From positions 1-36,742 of the forward strand of contig JANQBS010000347.1 in NCBI GenBank assembly GCA_033085395.1: a stretch of 36,742 bases of DNA. The letters run 5' to 3'. Below are positions 1 to 9,782 of this stretch, in pieces. A program made the position numbers and the translations under genes. A model generated the notes under the pieces. It was given only the letters and a program-made list of their open reading frames with translations. It did not search any database and had not been told where the DNA came from. Position 1 is the stretch's first letter. Each line of letters begins with the position of its first letter. Source of the stretch: Xanthoparmelia taractica (taxonomy: Eukaryota; Ascomycota; Lecanoromycetes; Lecanorales; Parmeliaceae).

Positions 1-900
1 TATACCTTTCGATATGATATTCGAAAAACTAGTCCCATACCATCAAATATACCACACCTTTCCGACCCGTACGCTTATATAATTATAAAATTCTATAAAT
101 AGATTAAAAAGATATAATATTTTAAAAAAAGTTGAAAACAACTATATTTAATAGATATTACACGGTTTACACCTTTTCGACCCGTAATTATAGACTAAAT
201 ATTAATATAGTTTAATTTTAATATAACGAATTCGAGTTTATTTATATTCGATGAAATTAAGAATAATAAAACGAGTAAATATAAAATAATTAAAAATCTT
301 ATAATAATATTAAAAATTAAATATATTAAAAACAAATTACTAATAAATAAATAATATATTATAAATAACTTACGAATTATATTCTTCTATTAATCTTATT
401 ACGAGTTTTTATTTTAGCTATATTAATAATATAGATTATTTTTATTTTTAAGATTTCTAAATAATTAAAAATATTAATTATATTAATAATTTTCTTAGCT
501 TAAAGATTTTTATTTAATTCTATTATTATCGCTATTCGAGAAATACGTAGAAATCTATAAATAGAATCTAGATTTTCTATAGTTTAATCTATTATAAATA
601 TATTTTAAATTTATCTCTAATATATTAAATAGATCTTATCTCTATAAAATACGTTTATTTAATTTAAATTCGTTTATCTTTATATTTAATATACGACGTT
701 TTATTAATAAACTCTAAATTATCTTATTTATAAGAAATATTCTATTTAATATATTAATCTTTATCTTTAATTAAAATAAATTATCTTAATAAATTTATTT
801 ACAATTAAGTTATTCGCGAGAAATAAAATATATTATTTATATATAACGTTAATTTATTACGACGAAAAGTTTTTAGAGATTTAAGTTATAATCGAATCTT
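1..900. repeat. AT-rich, RIP-like degenerate repeat block
   Basis: The first 900 bases are dominated by A and T, with very frequent TA dinucleotides and no long open frame on either strand. Composition changes sharply to ordinary coding-type DNA near position 900-930. In filamentous ascomycetes this pattern is the usual outcome of repeat-induced point mutation of a transposon. No transposase or reverse transcriptase motif can be read, so the element type is unknown. The block runs off the left edge of the window. Confidence 0.75.
55..186 (+). repeat. Pair of 17-nt direct repeats inside the AT-rich block
   Basis: Two copies of a 17-nt unit occur at 55-71 and 170-186 and differ at one base, C versus T. 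They contain the only GC-rich core (cgacccgta) nearby. The single difference is of the C-to-T kind expected from RIP. They may be sub-repeats of the buried element. Confidence 0.55.
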
Positions 901-1517
901 GGCTTATATTAATAAAATCTCGGCTTGTGTGGCTTGGCGATAATCTACACGGATCCTAAACAATCCGGTGTGTATCCTGGAAGTCCGATTCCTCGATTCT
1001 TTTTTGTGGCACGGCCAAAAGATACTCCGGATCCTCCTCCTCCTCCTCCTCCATCTCGCTCTTTATAACAGATCACGGCAACTGACAATAAGCTCGGCGG
1101 ATCGGTTCATAGAATAATACACTTCATCCTAGACTCTCTTCAATCAGCACATCTACGATCGATATAATAAGGGACGAAGGAAACCCAAGTCGATTTTGTT
1201 TGCGATGCCTCATTGCGAAAACAACTGGGTAACCCCAGTCAAGTCATCATCGAATGACATTGAGCAATGGCAACACTCCTTGACCTTGGGAGACTGGTCA
1301 GTCGACGGCAATTGGCGGGTTTATGAAGGGGCTAATGAGCCATACTGCCGCTCCTCACAGGATTGCGGAGCTCTACTTTCTTTACCCGCTCGCATAGATG
1401 ATGCTTAACTCTAACAACGTCTTTCTCTGACGACATATTTGAAAGAGCAATGTCTTGAACAGTCAAAAGCTCAATCCTCAACCAAAAGGCTTTCTTCTCC
1501 AAATTACCCATTTCATC
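901..1517. other. Intergenic, upstream of the first secreted-protein gene
   Basis: GC content is normal again from about 930. A short (CCT)n run lies near 1034-1051. No convincing coding exon is seen; the 70-codon frame at 1196-1408 has no family features. Part of this stretch is probably the promoter and 5' leader of the gene starting at 1518. Confidence 0.5.
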
Positions 1518-2117
1518 ATGCGCAGGACATGGTTTTATATCACACTACTGCTGCAGCTCTCCAACCCATTCCTAACATCAGCTGCCACGCTTCCGCCCTA
1601 TCTTCACTTAACCAGCAACACGAAACCCTTCTCAAATGGCTCCCACAGATCCGTGCAATGTCTTGCCAGATCCAACGCCACATATCCAGTTTACGACTCG
1701 CCACTCGAGCTAGCCATGACATTTGGCCATCGCCCTATCCTTACATGGCAAGTAATCACCTTCTTCGAATATGTTCTCATCGCCATAAGACCAAATGCTG
1801 AATTCCATCCGTACGAATACCTGCCCGACGGTTATTACTACTACCATGAGATCCGTCAGCTTGGCGCCGTCAGCGTAATACCTTCCTTTTTCAGGAACTT
1901 CAACTGGTCCAACTTGTATCTCGTGCTCCACGCACTTGCAGAGTCTATTGTCACCGCTCCATATGCGTATGAGATGTGTGTTGAGATCAATTTCCGGAAG
2001 GGAGGGTTGGCCGGGGTTATCTTCCTCGATTGGTGGACCCCAGACGTGCCAACGTTGCCAAATTCCCTCCGTGTTCGTGATGCTGGGAATCGTCATCTTC
2101 TTGAATCGGGCCTTTAG
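1518..2117 (+). CDS. Small predicted secreted protein A (unknown function)
   Basis: Single-exon frame of 199 residues from the ATG at 1518. The frame is open back to an ATG at 1455, but the downstream start gives a typical signal peptide (MRRTWFYITLLLQL..., likely cleaved near residue 23-25). The mature part has two loosely similar stretches. One is around LTWQVITFFEYVL; the other is around NWSNLYLVLHALAES followed by a G-x-x-G-V-I-F-L strand. Each is a Trp-led helix followed by a short strand-like segment, a pattern I associate with uncharacterised small secreted proteins of plant-associated ascomycetes. There are aromatic clusters (YYYYHEI) and few cysteines. Function is not known. It could be extracellular or effector-like. 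It may be a distant relative of the gene at 8603-9782, which shows the same two-part arrangement. Confidence 0.65.
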   Translation: MRRTWFYITLLLQLSNPFLTSAATLPPYLHLTSNTKPFSNGSHRSVQCLARSNATYPVYDSPLELAMTFGHRPILTWQVITFFEYVLIAIRPNAEFHPYEYLPDGYYYYHEIRQLGAVSVIPSFFRNFNWSNLYLVLHALAESIVTAPYAYEMCVEINFRKGGLAGVIFLDWWTPDVPTLPNSLRVRDAGNRHLLESGL

Positions 2118-3148
2118 CGAAATTCCAGATCTTCCGTCGGCCCTCGCTTCGACTTTGTCAACCAAACTGTGGGGTCCGAGACTCCCGGCTCTCAAGCTCG
2201 ATCTACAACTCGACCTCCCAGAGTCTTGAGAGGGCTTACGGCTGGACGGTCATTCGACTCTCTGTTACATATCACGGTGGGAGCTTCGTGTCTTGATATA
2301 CACAGACTCCGAACAAAGTACCTGTCATACGAGGTACATAGCAACATAGAAAAGTCTCTGCAACCATCACGGCTTCCTCCAGATCCAAATAATTTTTCTC
2401 ACATCAGTCCAGAAGTAATGCAGGCCAGTGCTGCAGCACCGACGTAAATGGTTTTCGCTTGTATACTACGGTAGGAACTACAGTAACAGTTTCCAAGCTT
2501 GTAAGGAGATTGGCCGGAAGAACCTAAAGTACTCCAAGGGGATAGCATGTCAGTATTTAGACCCTGGCATTCATCGGTGGTAGTTCCTAATGATGCAATC
2601 AAAGTCTTGCAATGGACGAGTCCGCCAGTGCCGCATGTGGTGGCATTCGCTGCATAGGCACGCTTCCTTGGCTGCAATAGTTTCCCAAGGAAATACTAAA
2701 ACATAGTGCCCGCTGGATATACTTGCCTATCGGGAACCGCCCTTCTTATGTTGGCGTACGAGTACTACGCAAGGAAGAAAGTCCTTCCTTGTCCGCGTGT
2801 CCGCGATTCGTAAAGTCATTGAAAAGTAAGTCAGTACAAGTGAAGCGCAATATGCTGGGAAGCGTTATCGAGCGCATTGCAAAAGAAGTGGTATGGTCGA
2901 TACTTGGTCAATTCATCACCATCGCAAACCTTCCATTAAAGCCAGAACCGCAAAAGACAGCCACCTATCTTTACTTTGCCTTTTCAACATGCCTCAAAGA
3001 CCAATACTGTGGACTGCAAGACGCAAGCGGCACCCACCTCGAACCTCAGTCACAATGGCTACCTATCTTCCAACACCCAGAAACACCAAACACCTAGCGC
3101 TTTCCTAGCATCTAAATCATCAGTAGCCACACTCACGAATACCTTTCC
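2118..3148. other. Mostly non-coding, one possible minus-strand exon
   Basis: No clear gene is found. On the minus strand, 2402-2677 holds a Cys-containing frame that is listed separately. The plus-strand 124-codon frame at 2723-3097 has no signal, domain or compositional support and is not called. Confidence 0.4.
2402..2677 (-). CDS. Possible exon of a small cysteine-containing protein
   Basis: A minus-strand open frame of about 90 codons has coherent composition and six cysteines, including an NCYC pair, but no ATG at its head. An upstream exon would have to supply the start and signal peptide, and none was found. The frame reads through to a TGA. It resembles the body of small secreted fungal proteins only in general character. 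It may equally be a chance frame or a degraded gene. Confidence 0.25.
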
Positions 3149-4102
3149 TCACCGAAATAATCCCATGAATCCCCTATTGACGGCCTCCGAGACCGACAGC
3201 TTCGTCTTCTTCGCTACGCTGAGGTATCGTTTCAATATTGTCCGCCTTCCTACTGTGCCGTATTGCGTGACCATATCAAAAGCAGCCTGGGCATTTTGCG
3301 TCCCCATCCTTTGCCGTTCCCTAACAGCGTTCGTGGTCATGGTGCGCTTCAGATGAGCGCTGGTGAGGTTGCGGGCATATACGAGGTCGGAGGATGAGGG
3401 GGGGTTGAAATGGAGAGCGGTGTCGAATGAGATGGGGTTGGTGGGGTCGATAGGTCGCGCAGAAGGCAATATTACCGTGGTGGCGGTGATTGTGGAGGCT
3501 TCTGCTACTGCGGGGTTTTTGCAGGTCTCCCCAGTCGATGGTCTTTTGGTTGTGATGGCGGTATCGCAGGCGTCTAGTTCTGCAATGTCAATAATCGACC
3601 TCGTTGGTGATGGAGGCTGCTCGATCACAGCAATCGAGGACATCTTCGGAGGCTCGATGACTTCCATGTCTAACATAGATGAAGCCAGCAGCGCATTGGC
3701 CGCTTCGATCATCTCGACGAGGCTGTTCCGCTCAACAACCACCTTCCTCCCCATCTTCCTCCTTTCAGCCTCTGCATTTCTCTCCTTCCATTTCTTCTTC
3801 TCCTCCTCCTCTTCCCCTTTCCCTACCTTCCTCTTCAACACGCACTTCTCAACCTCCTGCTCCGCCACCTCTACCATCCTGCAATCCAGTCTCTTCATCT
3901 TCTGCTCCTCAACCTTCACCGCATCAGCCATCTGCGTCAGACTCAGATTCACCATGCCGGCAGGAAGCAGGCGGCAGTGCCTTTTGCTCTCTTTGGGCAC
4001 GTTGACGAGAGAAGGGTGCGGGTATGCAGGGAGGGGCCAGTTTGGTGTGGAGCTCGCAGTCAAGCGGTCCATTGGTGATGAGGCGAATGGGAATGTGGGC
4101 AT
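3149..4102 (-). CDS. Hypothetical coiled-coil protein
   Basis: Single-exon frame of 317 residues. An in-frame TAG lies upstream of the first ATG. Residues about 55-130 are rich in K, E, R and M and should form a coiled coil (GEEEEEKKKWKERNAEAER). The middle is Pro/Ser/Thr-rich and probably disordered. The C-terminus (residues about 250-317) is basic and helical. I recognise no domain. An opposite-strand frame of 319 codons (3363-4322) overlaps it almost completely. The minus frame is preferred because its product has normal amino-acid composition and a plausible coiled coil, while the plus frame is a Ser/Phe/Thr-rich product typical of an antisense shadow. ATG codons further in, near residue 50, are possible alternative starts. 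Confidence 0.55.
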   Translation of the reverse strand: MPTFPFASSPMDRLTASSTPNWPLPAYPHPSLVNVPKESKRHCRLLPAGMVNLSLTQMADAVKVEEQKMKRLDCRMVEVAEQEVEKCVLKRKVGKGEEEEEKKKWKERNAEAERRKMGRKVVVERNSLVEMIEAANALLASSMLDMEVIEPPKMSSIAVIEQPPSPTRSIIDIAELDACDTAITTKRPSTGETCKNPAVAEASTITATTVILPSARPIDPTNPISFDTALHFNPPSSSDLVYARNLTSAHLKRTMTTNAVRERQRMGTQNAQAAFDMVTQYGTVGRRTILKRYLSVAKKTKLSVSEAVNRGFMGLFR

Positions 4103-4877
4103 AGCGACTGGTGTGAGGATTGCTTTTGCCGGAAAAGCAACGGGGGTGTTTGGGAATGTTGGTTTTGGCTATGGATTGGATTTAGGACGTACACCACTTT
4201 TAGTCCGGAGGCACTGGAAGCTGGAGATGAAATGTGATGAGTTTGAGCAGAGTCGGGTGGGACCGAAGGAAGGCTTTTGTAGGGATTCGGCATGCAAGGT
4301 GAAAGAACGAGTGTCAGTATAACAAAGACGTTTTCAACAATAGGGATTGTGTTGCGCTCAAGGGCTTCTTTGCTTTGCCTTACAATAACAATTCCTATTC
4401 TCCTATCTATCTAACATCGAAAAAGAAAGGCTTTCTTCCCCCATTTTTCCTTCATTAACGACACAATACCCTTTCCCATCCCATCCCAATAATACAACAA
4501 TCGGGATAAACCAACAATACAATAATCGGCATAACCCAACAAGAGTCACCACGTACATAATGTGCTGGATATTAACAAAGCGCCCTCCATCTATCTATCT
4601 ATCCATCTATCCACCTACCTACCTACCAATCTAATTATCAGATTACCAGACTACACATACCGAACCAAACTTTTTATTTTAGGCCAAGTGCGTTACCAAC
4701 ACGAAGACGAAGATGATCCCTACTCGTCCCTACCCATCCCTCCCTAATGCTGTACTCTTACAATAATATAACCGGAGAGAGAAAAATCCTCAAGTCCCAG
4801 CTCAACCTTTCCTTTCGCTAACATCTTGGACCTTTGACCCTTCCCTTCCCTTCCCGCTCCGCTTCTCTTTCTCTACC

Positions 4878-4918
<41 letters not shown>

Positions 4919-5908
4919 CCCTCTCTCTCCCTACCAATCTCTACACCCCTACACCTCCAATCCATTATCTCATCGCTGTTAAACACCTCTTATCTTATCA
5001 TCATCATCATTTCCTCATCTTCTCATCTCGTCCCATCATTCAACTCCAAGTCACATGGTGCACCTCTCGAGACAACAAGTACAGCGACGGCGTATGGTCG
5101 AAGCAGTTTGCTTTACGACGACGACGACGAGATAGCGGCGTGCTTGCTTATACTACGAGGAAAAAGTATGAAGTCGAGGCATTTCAGGTGAGTGATACAT
5201 ATCTATTGGTATTTTGTAAGTAGGGGAAGTAGGGGTTTTTTGAGAGGTCAATATCTATACAGGATTTGTAGTATTATTACTAGCGGACACGTCATAGTCT
5301 AGATTTATAGAATTAAATAGGTATGGTGATGTTGAGAGCGAGGCAAAGGCATTTTCTAGTTCTACCGAGGTAAACAGATATATTCGGTGATGTGACGATT
5401 ATCTGCTGGTAATCAAGAAGAGTGAGGGATGATGGGTTTTGTGTAGGTGGAGGAATGATCTGTTCTTTAAGCAGCGGGTGGGCTGTTTACTTTAATCAAG
5501 AAGAATTTTGGCGATGGAGTGGAGCGGTATTCGAGGGTGTGATTCCCTTGATCTTATTGGCTGCGTGGTTGCTGCAATGTATATTAGGCCTGCCAGTATA
5601 CGTAGAGATACAAAAACAACGATATGCCAACAACAAGCCTTGGCGTCCATGCGTTCCAGGTCGAAGCAGGATAAAATATCCACGTGCATTGGTAACGTAC
5701 ACGATTGGCGATTGGCGACCAATAGATCTCGATCATTATGCGCGGGCGCACCGGATGGCAAAACATAGTCTGTGAGCTGTGCAGCCATTTAGGCGCCAAA
5801 AGTCCGTGCAGTACAAAGCGCACACCACAATCACATGAAAAGCATGACGGTCCCGGTCCCAGTGCTCTTTCGTAGTTTCTCCCGGGGCTTAGTGAAAAGA
5901 ACAGGCAA
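4103..5908. other. Long intergenic region with pyrimidine-rich leader-like tract
   Basis: No supported protein gene is found. Around 4580-4625 there are CTAT/CTAC tetranucleotide runs. From 4800 to about 5050 the plus strand is strongly pyrimidine-rich, like a fungal promoter and 5' leader. An ATG follows at 5055, but its frame closes after 25 codons. A good 5' splice site (CAG|GTGAGT) sits near 5189. No downstream coding exon could be joined convincingly. A non-coding or lost transcript is possible. Frames at 5422-5775 are not supported. Confidence 0.4.
4881..4914. repeat. (CT)17 microsatellite
   Basis: Uninterrupted CT dinucleotide run inside the pyrimidine-rich tract upstream of the leader-like region. 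Confidence 0.95.
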
Positions 5909-6691
5909 ATGGCTCCCCGTCGACAAATACCGCGGTACCGACTGGTATTTCTTATGCTGGTCAGTATGATTTTAGGGTCCGCAGATGCAGCATCCCTCAA
6001 CCTCCTACCTGGGCCGCCTGCTGCTGCGCCGCCCGCTCTCAGCGCACCTCACGGATACCAGTGTAACAATCTGCCCTCCTGGACGGGCGGGCGTCCCGGC
6101 TCTCCCACTTATCGGCGCGAAGACTGCAACCGGGCGATTGGCATGTTCAAACAAGACGTCGCTCGAAATCCAGGTAAAGCGCAATGGCTTTCTCTCGGGT
6201 TTCCGCACATGCTGCCTGGATATGGCTTGCCTGTTTGGACTCCTAAACGGTATACTTTCGGTGAGTCTCAAATCCCTCGTTGCCGGTTTAGGTCATGTTT
6301 TAGTGGAAGATGTGATTTTGACAGACAGACGGAGTCCAGGTACATGCGTGTTGGCGATTGTAAGCCTCGTGGACGTTGGCGACATACCGTCGAAGCCTGA
6401 CATCTCGGGCGAAGGCACTGTGGGTGTCATCGCAACATGGGAAGCGGTTTCGGAATATGCGCAGTTGCTTTTCGAATCTTGTGTGATTCGGCTGGGAATG
6501 TTGGGGTGGACGGGTTATGGTAAGCAAGCGTTATTCTTCTCTAACGGATTTTCTGGTTTGGGGCCTTTGAACATTGCTGAGTGAGGACTTGTTTCGTGTC
6601 TGTAGAGGATAGCAAATTGGGCATATTCCTCTGGGCAACAGACTCGGCTATGAATCGGGGCGTACCTCGGCCTGACCGAAATGAGTCTTGA
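5909..6691 (+). CDS. Small predicted secreted protein B (unknown function)
   Basis: Three-exon model: 5909-6260, 6325-6519 and 6606-6691, giving 210 residues. Both introns are GT..AG and the phases agree. The start gives a signal peptide (RLVFLMLVSMILGSADA, cleavage near residue 27). The body has an early Cys pair around HGYQCNNLPSW and YRREDCNRAIG. A conserved-looking core follows (GTCVLAIVSLVD, then a helix ending ESCV), and the last exon reads GIFLWATDSAMNR. This order (Cys-x-x-x-DC near the N-terminus, CVLAIV strand, late Cys, GIFLWAT) is familiar to me from uncharacterised secreted proteins of many ascomycetes; I know no biochemical function. An alternative acceptor four bases downstream in intron 1 runs into a stop, which supports the chosen one. 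Confidence 0.75.
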
Positions 6692-7176
6692 ACCTGGGTG
6701 GTAGATTTGGCGTGATTCCCTCCAGTTCTCAGTGAACCAGCCGTCGCGAACAAAGGCCACTTTCCAGGAGCCTGGGGAAAGGTACGCTTAACAACATGTG
6801 ATGGGTGACCGCTACGGTAACTGGGGTGGCTCGGTCAAGACGTCTAAATGACGAACAGAGAAAGACACTGGCACCTCCCGTCATCAACTGAGGGAGACGG
6901 TAGACCGACGTGCTTGGCCTCAGAATAGCTGGTGTGTAAGGTCAATGACCCGGCTCTGAGCCTGAATGAACTGTCTTCAATTGAGGAACCTCTGCGTCAT
7001 ATTAGCAGAGCTGAGGTAGGAAACGGCGTCGGCCTTGCTCTTTACTAGCAACGACGATATACATCTCTACGCTAGTCAACCTTTCTTGTCTCTTCTTGTA
7101 TAGATCGCCACTTTCTCGGTAATTGTTGGACTTTATCTCAAACCGGGATCCACGTAAAAGTCGACAAAGCTAATCC
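6692..7176. other. Intergenic between convergent genes
   Basis: 3' flank of secreted protein B (plus) and of the MMTAG2-like gene (minus). No open frame or repeat is supported here. Confidence 0.5.
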
Positions 7177-8044
7177 TCATCTTCTGTGATCATGATATCT
7201 GTCCCGTGAATCCCTCCTCCTTCTATGCATATCCGGAGAGTGGCTACGCTCCTGCCGCCGGCGAGATGGCGGATCGTCAACTCCCCTTCTATCGTAGCTT
7301 CTGGACCGTTCCCTCCGATACGAATGCCTCTCTCTCGACCTGTCCGTCGGTCGACGATGGGATCTGTCCCTTGACCGATGTCTTCGATGTGTCCTCTCTT
7401 CGCCATGCGTATGCCTTCTATGCCTCCTGTCCCTACTTCTATCTCGGCTTCTGCTTCTCCTCTGTTTCTCCCTTCTACCATCACCGTCTCTCCTTCTTTC
7501 CCTCACGGCCTCTCCAACAGGTCTATCGAGCCCCACACCACCCAAAACCTCGCTTTCTTCTTTCAGAGACGCCCCTCCAACGTAACTGCCGAACCCCACG
7601 CCCTTGGCTCCCTCCTCTTCATCGCCCTCCGCCGTCTCCTTGATAGCTCTCTCAACCTCTTTCTGCCCAATGGGCGTCTCATTCGCATTACTTCTAATAG
7701 TAGGCCCATAGCCAAGCGCTTCGCTGAGCGCATTTTCTTCAGCCTCTTTGATCCTTCGTATTTCCTCTTTGCGGGCTTCGGCAGCTGAGAGGGCGGCGGC
7801 GGACTTGTCCCCTTTGGCGTACCAATTCAAGTCTCTGTTCTTTTGCCAACGGCCCACGGCTATAGAGAATATGTCAGTTGCAGGCAAGGAGAGGTGGGGG
7901 GTATAAGGAGGCAGGAGACTTACGAGCCATGAGACTGTGACCGAGGTAGTTCTCTCGATGTTGTGAGTCCCGGACATCCTCCCATTTGAAGTCGCCACGG
8001 CCACCACGGCTGCCTTCTTTGCGCACACCTGCTACCAAGTCCAT
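7177..8044 (-). CDS. MMTAG2-like RS-tailed conserved protein
   Basis: Two exons: 7924-8044 and 7177-7859, with a 64-nt intron at 7860-7923; 267 residues. The N-terminus is a near-textbook MMTAG2/C1orf35-type domain (Pfam PF10159, 'kinase phosphorylation protein'). It contains GSRGGRGDFKWEDV, ENYLGHSLMAPVGRWQK and NWYAKGD, and the intron falls exactly inside the LMAP motif. The start at 8044 is fixed because it supplies MDLVAGVRKEGSRGG. A charged middle follows. The last ~100 residues are an Arg/Ser/His/Asp-rich RS-type tail (RDRSRDRRHRRHTHGEER), typical of nuclear RNA-binding or splicing-associated proteins. The family is conserved in fungi and animals but its molecular role is poorly defined; a nuclear RNA-processing role is inference from the tail. 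Confidence 0.93.
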
Positions 8045-8602
8045 AGTGAATGTTGGAGAAATTGGTAAGCTGCGAGGTAAAGGTTGTTAATGAATTGTAG
8101 ATTTGGGGTACGAGACACTCAATGCAACATGGAGCTGTAGGGCTGAGCTAGGGCTCAATATCCATTTCTACCACGTGACATTGACTATACCACATCACCT
8201 GATTTTACCCTATAGCATAGATGTTCTAAGTGTGCCCACAAATTTCTCGTATTAACCCACCAAACACTGGGAATGAGGACGGCAGGTTTAAGGCAAGCGA
8301 GGCGATCGCAGGTGCAACCGTCGTTTATACACTTGAGCACGGCCTTCCGTTTCAATATGTTCTCAACAGGGATGGAACACCTCCTCTATAATCTAGCAAA
8401 TCTGTGTTAAAAAACCAGAGTGGTTTATGTCATTTCATACAGGCGACTTGCCGACGGTCATTATTCGATATGTCGCGGTCATCCTTCGCTTCTCCACGTA
8501 TATTCGCGCAAGCGCTGAGACAATGCACGAACACTCAAGCACATCGATGATCTTTTCCCATGCTTTTTTACATTCCAGAAAATCACAGCTGCGTTTTCCA
8601 GA
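8045..8602. other. Divergent promoter region
   Basis: This region separates the MMTAG2-like gene (minus) from secreted protein C (plus). Apart from one E-box it shows no recognisable structure. The minus-strand frame at 8479-8859 is a shadow of the plus-strand gene. Confidence 0.5.
8172..8177. promoter_or_regulatory. CACGTG E-box
   Basis: A palindromic CACGTG followed by AC sits about 130 bases upstream of the MMTAG2-like start codon. This is the core recognised by bHLH factors such as Cbf1. Its use here is inference; the hexamer also occurs elsewhere in the window by chance. Confidence 0.3.
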
Positions 8603-9782
8603 ATGAAATACCATCGTTTGTCCAGCGTTTTAATTATTTTATGTCTCCTTCTCGTGATCGACCAAATATCCTCTATTGATACACCCAGCCCACATCTTGA
8701 CGTTGGATCCTCTGGCGCCTCCTCTTTGAAAGTACCCGATATTGATAGCTTATCCTCGAACGTCACATCTCTTGGAGCCGTTGATCCAGCTTTCGGCTTC
8801 GTACCAGTCCTTGGCAATGTCAAGCTTCGACCTGTGCCATGTCTCTTGAACACTGTCAATGCCGCGCTGCAGCTAGCATTGGAAGATTATGAAGGATTCA
8901 TGTCGAAAACAGTGTACAAACTTAACAGCCATCCTGAAGTCCAGATTGAAGTGATACCGGATGGAGAAGGAGGGAGCATACCGCGGAAATATGTAGTCTG
9001 GGGCCTTAGTATGGGTATAGGTATGTCGTCGCGGAGTCCCTCCATGTGGTTTGGCACAAGCCTCGAGTAGGGTGCGATGCTTCGCCGAATCAAGCGCTTT
9101 GTTCGCTTCATGGCGTCTCACATTGGGTGGGTTGCTGATACCGGACCATGATATAGCCTTGATGATGGATAAAATAAACTTTGTAAATGCTGTATTCATT
9201 CTCAGCTATCAAGGGCACGGAGTCGCCTGCATCAAGTACGACCTGCCCGCAGCGTCTGAACCACTACCCACCAACATCACGAACGCGACGCAGAGCCTCA
9301 ATCTAACACTGCCCCTCTCCGAAACCACAAAAGAAATTCTCCAAACCTCCACAGATGCCAACACCACCAATGTCAATACCTTAAACTACCCCCGTCTACG
9401 GGTTGCCTGCCAACTAACCGGATCAATAATAACAATCAACAAAATCTTCTATTTGGTCCTCGACATGCTCCGCGAACTCGCCGTCTGCGGACGGACCGCC
9501 CAATTTACCGACTTCACAACATACTTCGAAGCTGCGAACATTGTCATCTCGACACAACACACCAACCCGCCACGCACCCCGCACGATCCTCCGTACTTCC
9601 AGGTCGAGTGGCTCATGAGGGCTCTGGCGCAGACGCCCACGTATATGCTGGAACAGCGGGATTTCAGGGAAGTCGACATGGTTCTCTTTGTTGATGAGGT
9701 CGAAGTTGGGGGGATTCGGTTGAGGGTGGCGAGGAGGGGGACTGGTCCGATACCGGGGTCCGATGATATATCGACTTCTTGA
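8603..9782 (+). CDS. Small predicted secreted protein C (two-repeat, unknown function)
   Basis: Two exons, 8603-9020 and 9157-9782, give 347 residues. The intron (9021-9156) has a GTATGT donor and a TAG acceptor with phase 1 on both sides. An N-terminal signal peptide is clear (LSSVLIILCLLLVIDQISS). The product has two similar blocks. The first, across the splice junction, is VVWGLSMGIALMMDKINF followed by a strand ending GHGVACIKY. The second is VEWLMRALAQTPTYMLEQ, then FREVDMVLFVDEVEVGGI. Between them are Asn-rich N-glycosylation-type sites (NITNAT). The helix-strand pattern matches secreted protein A, suggesting one loosely conserved secreted family. Function is unknown; location is extracellular or cell wall by inference. 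Confidence 0.72.

Noticed and set aside
3363..4322. 319-codon plus-strand frame
   Set aside because: Antisense to the coiled-coil gene. The product is Ser/Phe/Thr-rich with no domain and looks like a shadow of codon bias.
7206..7788. Overlapping plus-strand frames opposite the MMTAG2-like gene
   Set aside because: The minus strand carries a clearly recognised conserved domain with correct splicing; the plus frames are shadows of the RS tail.
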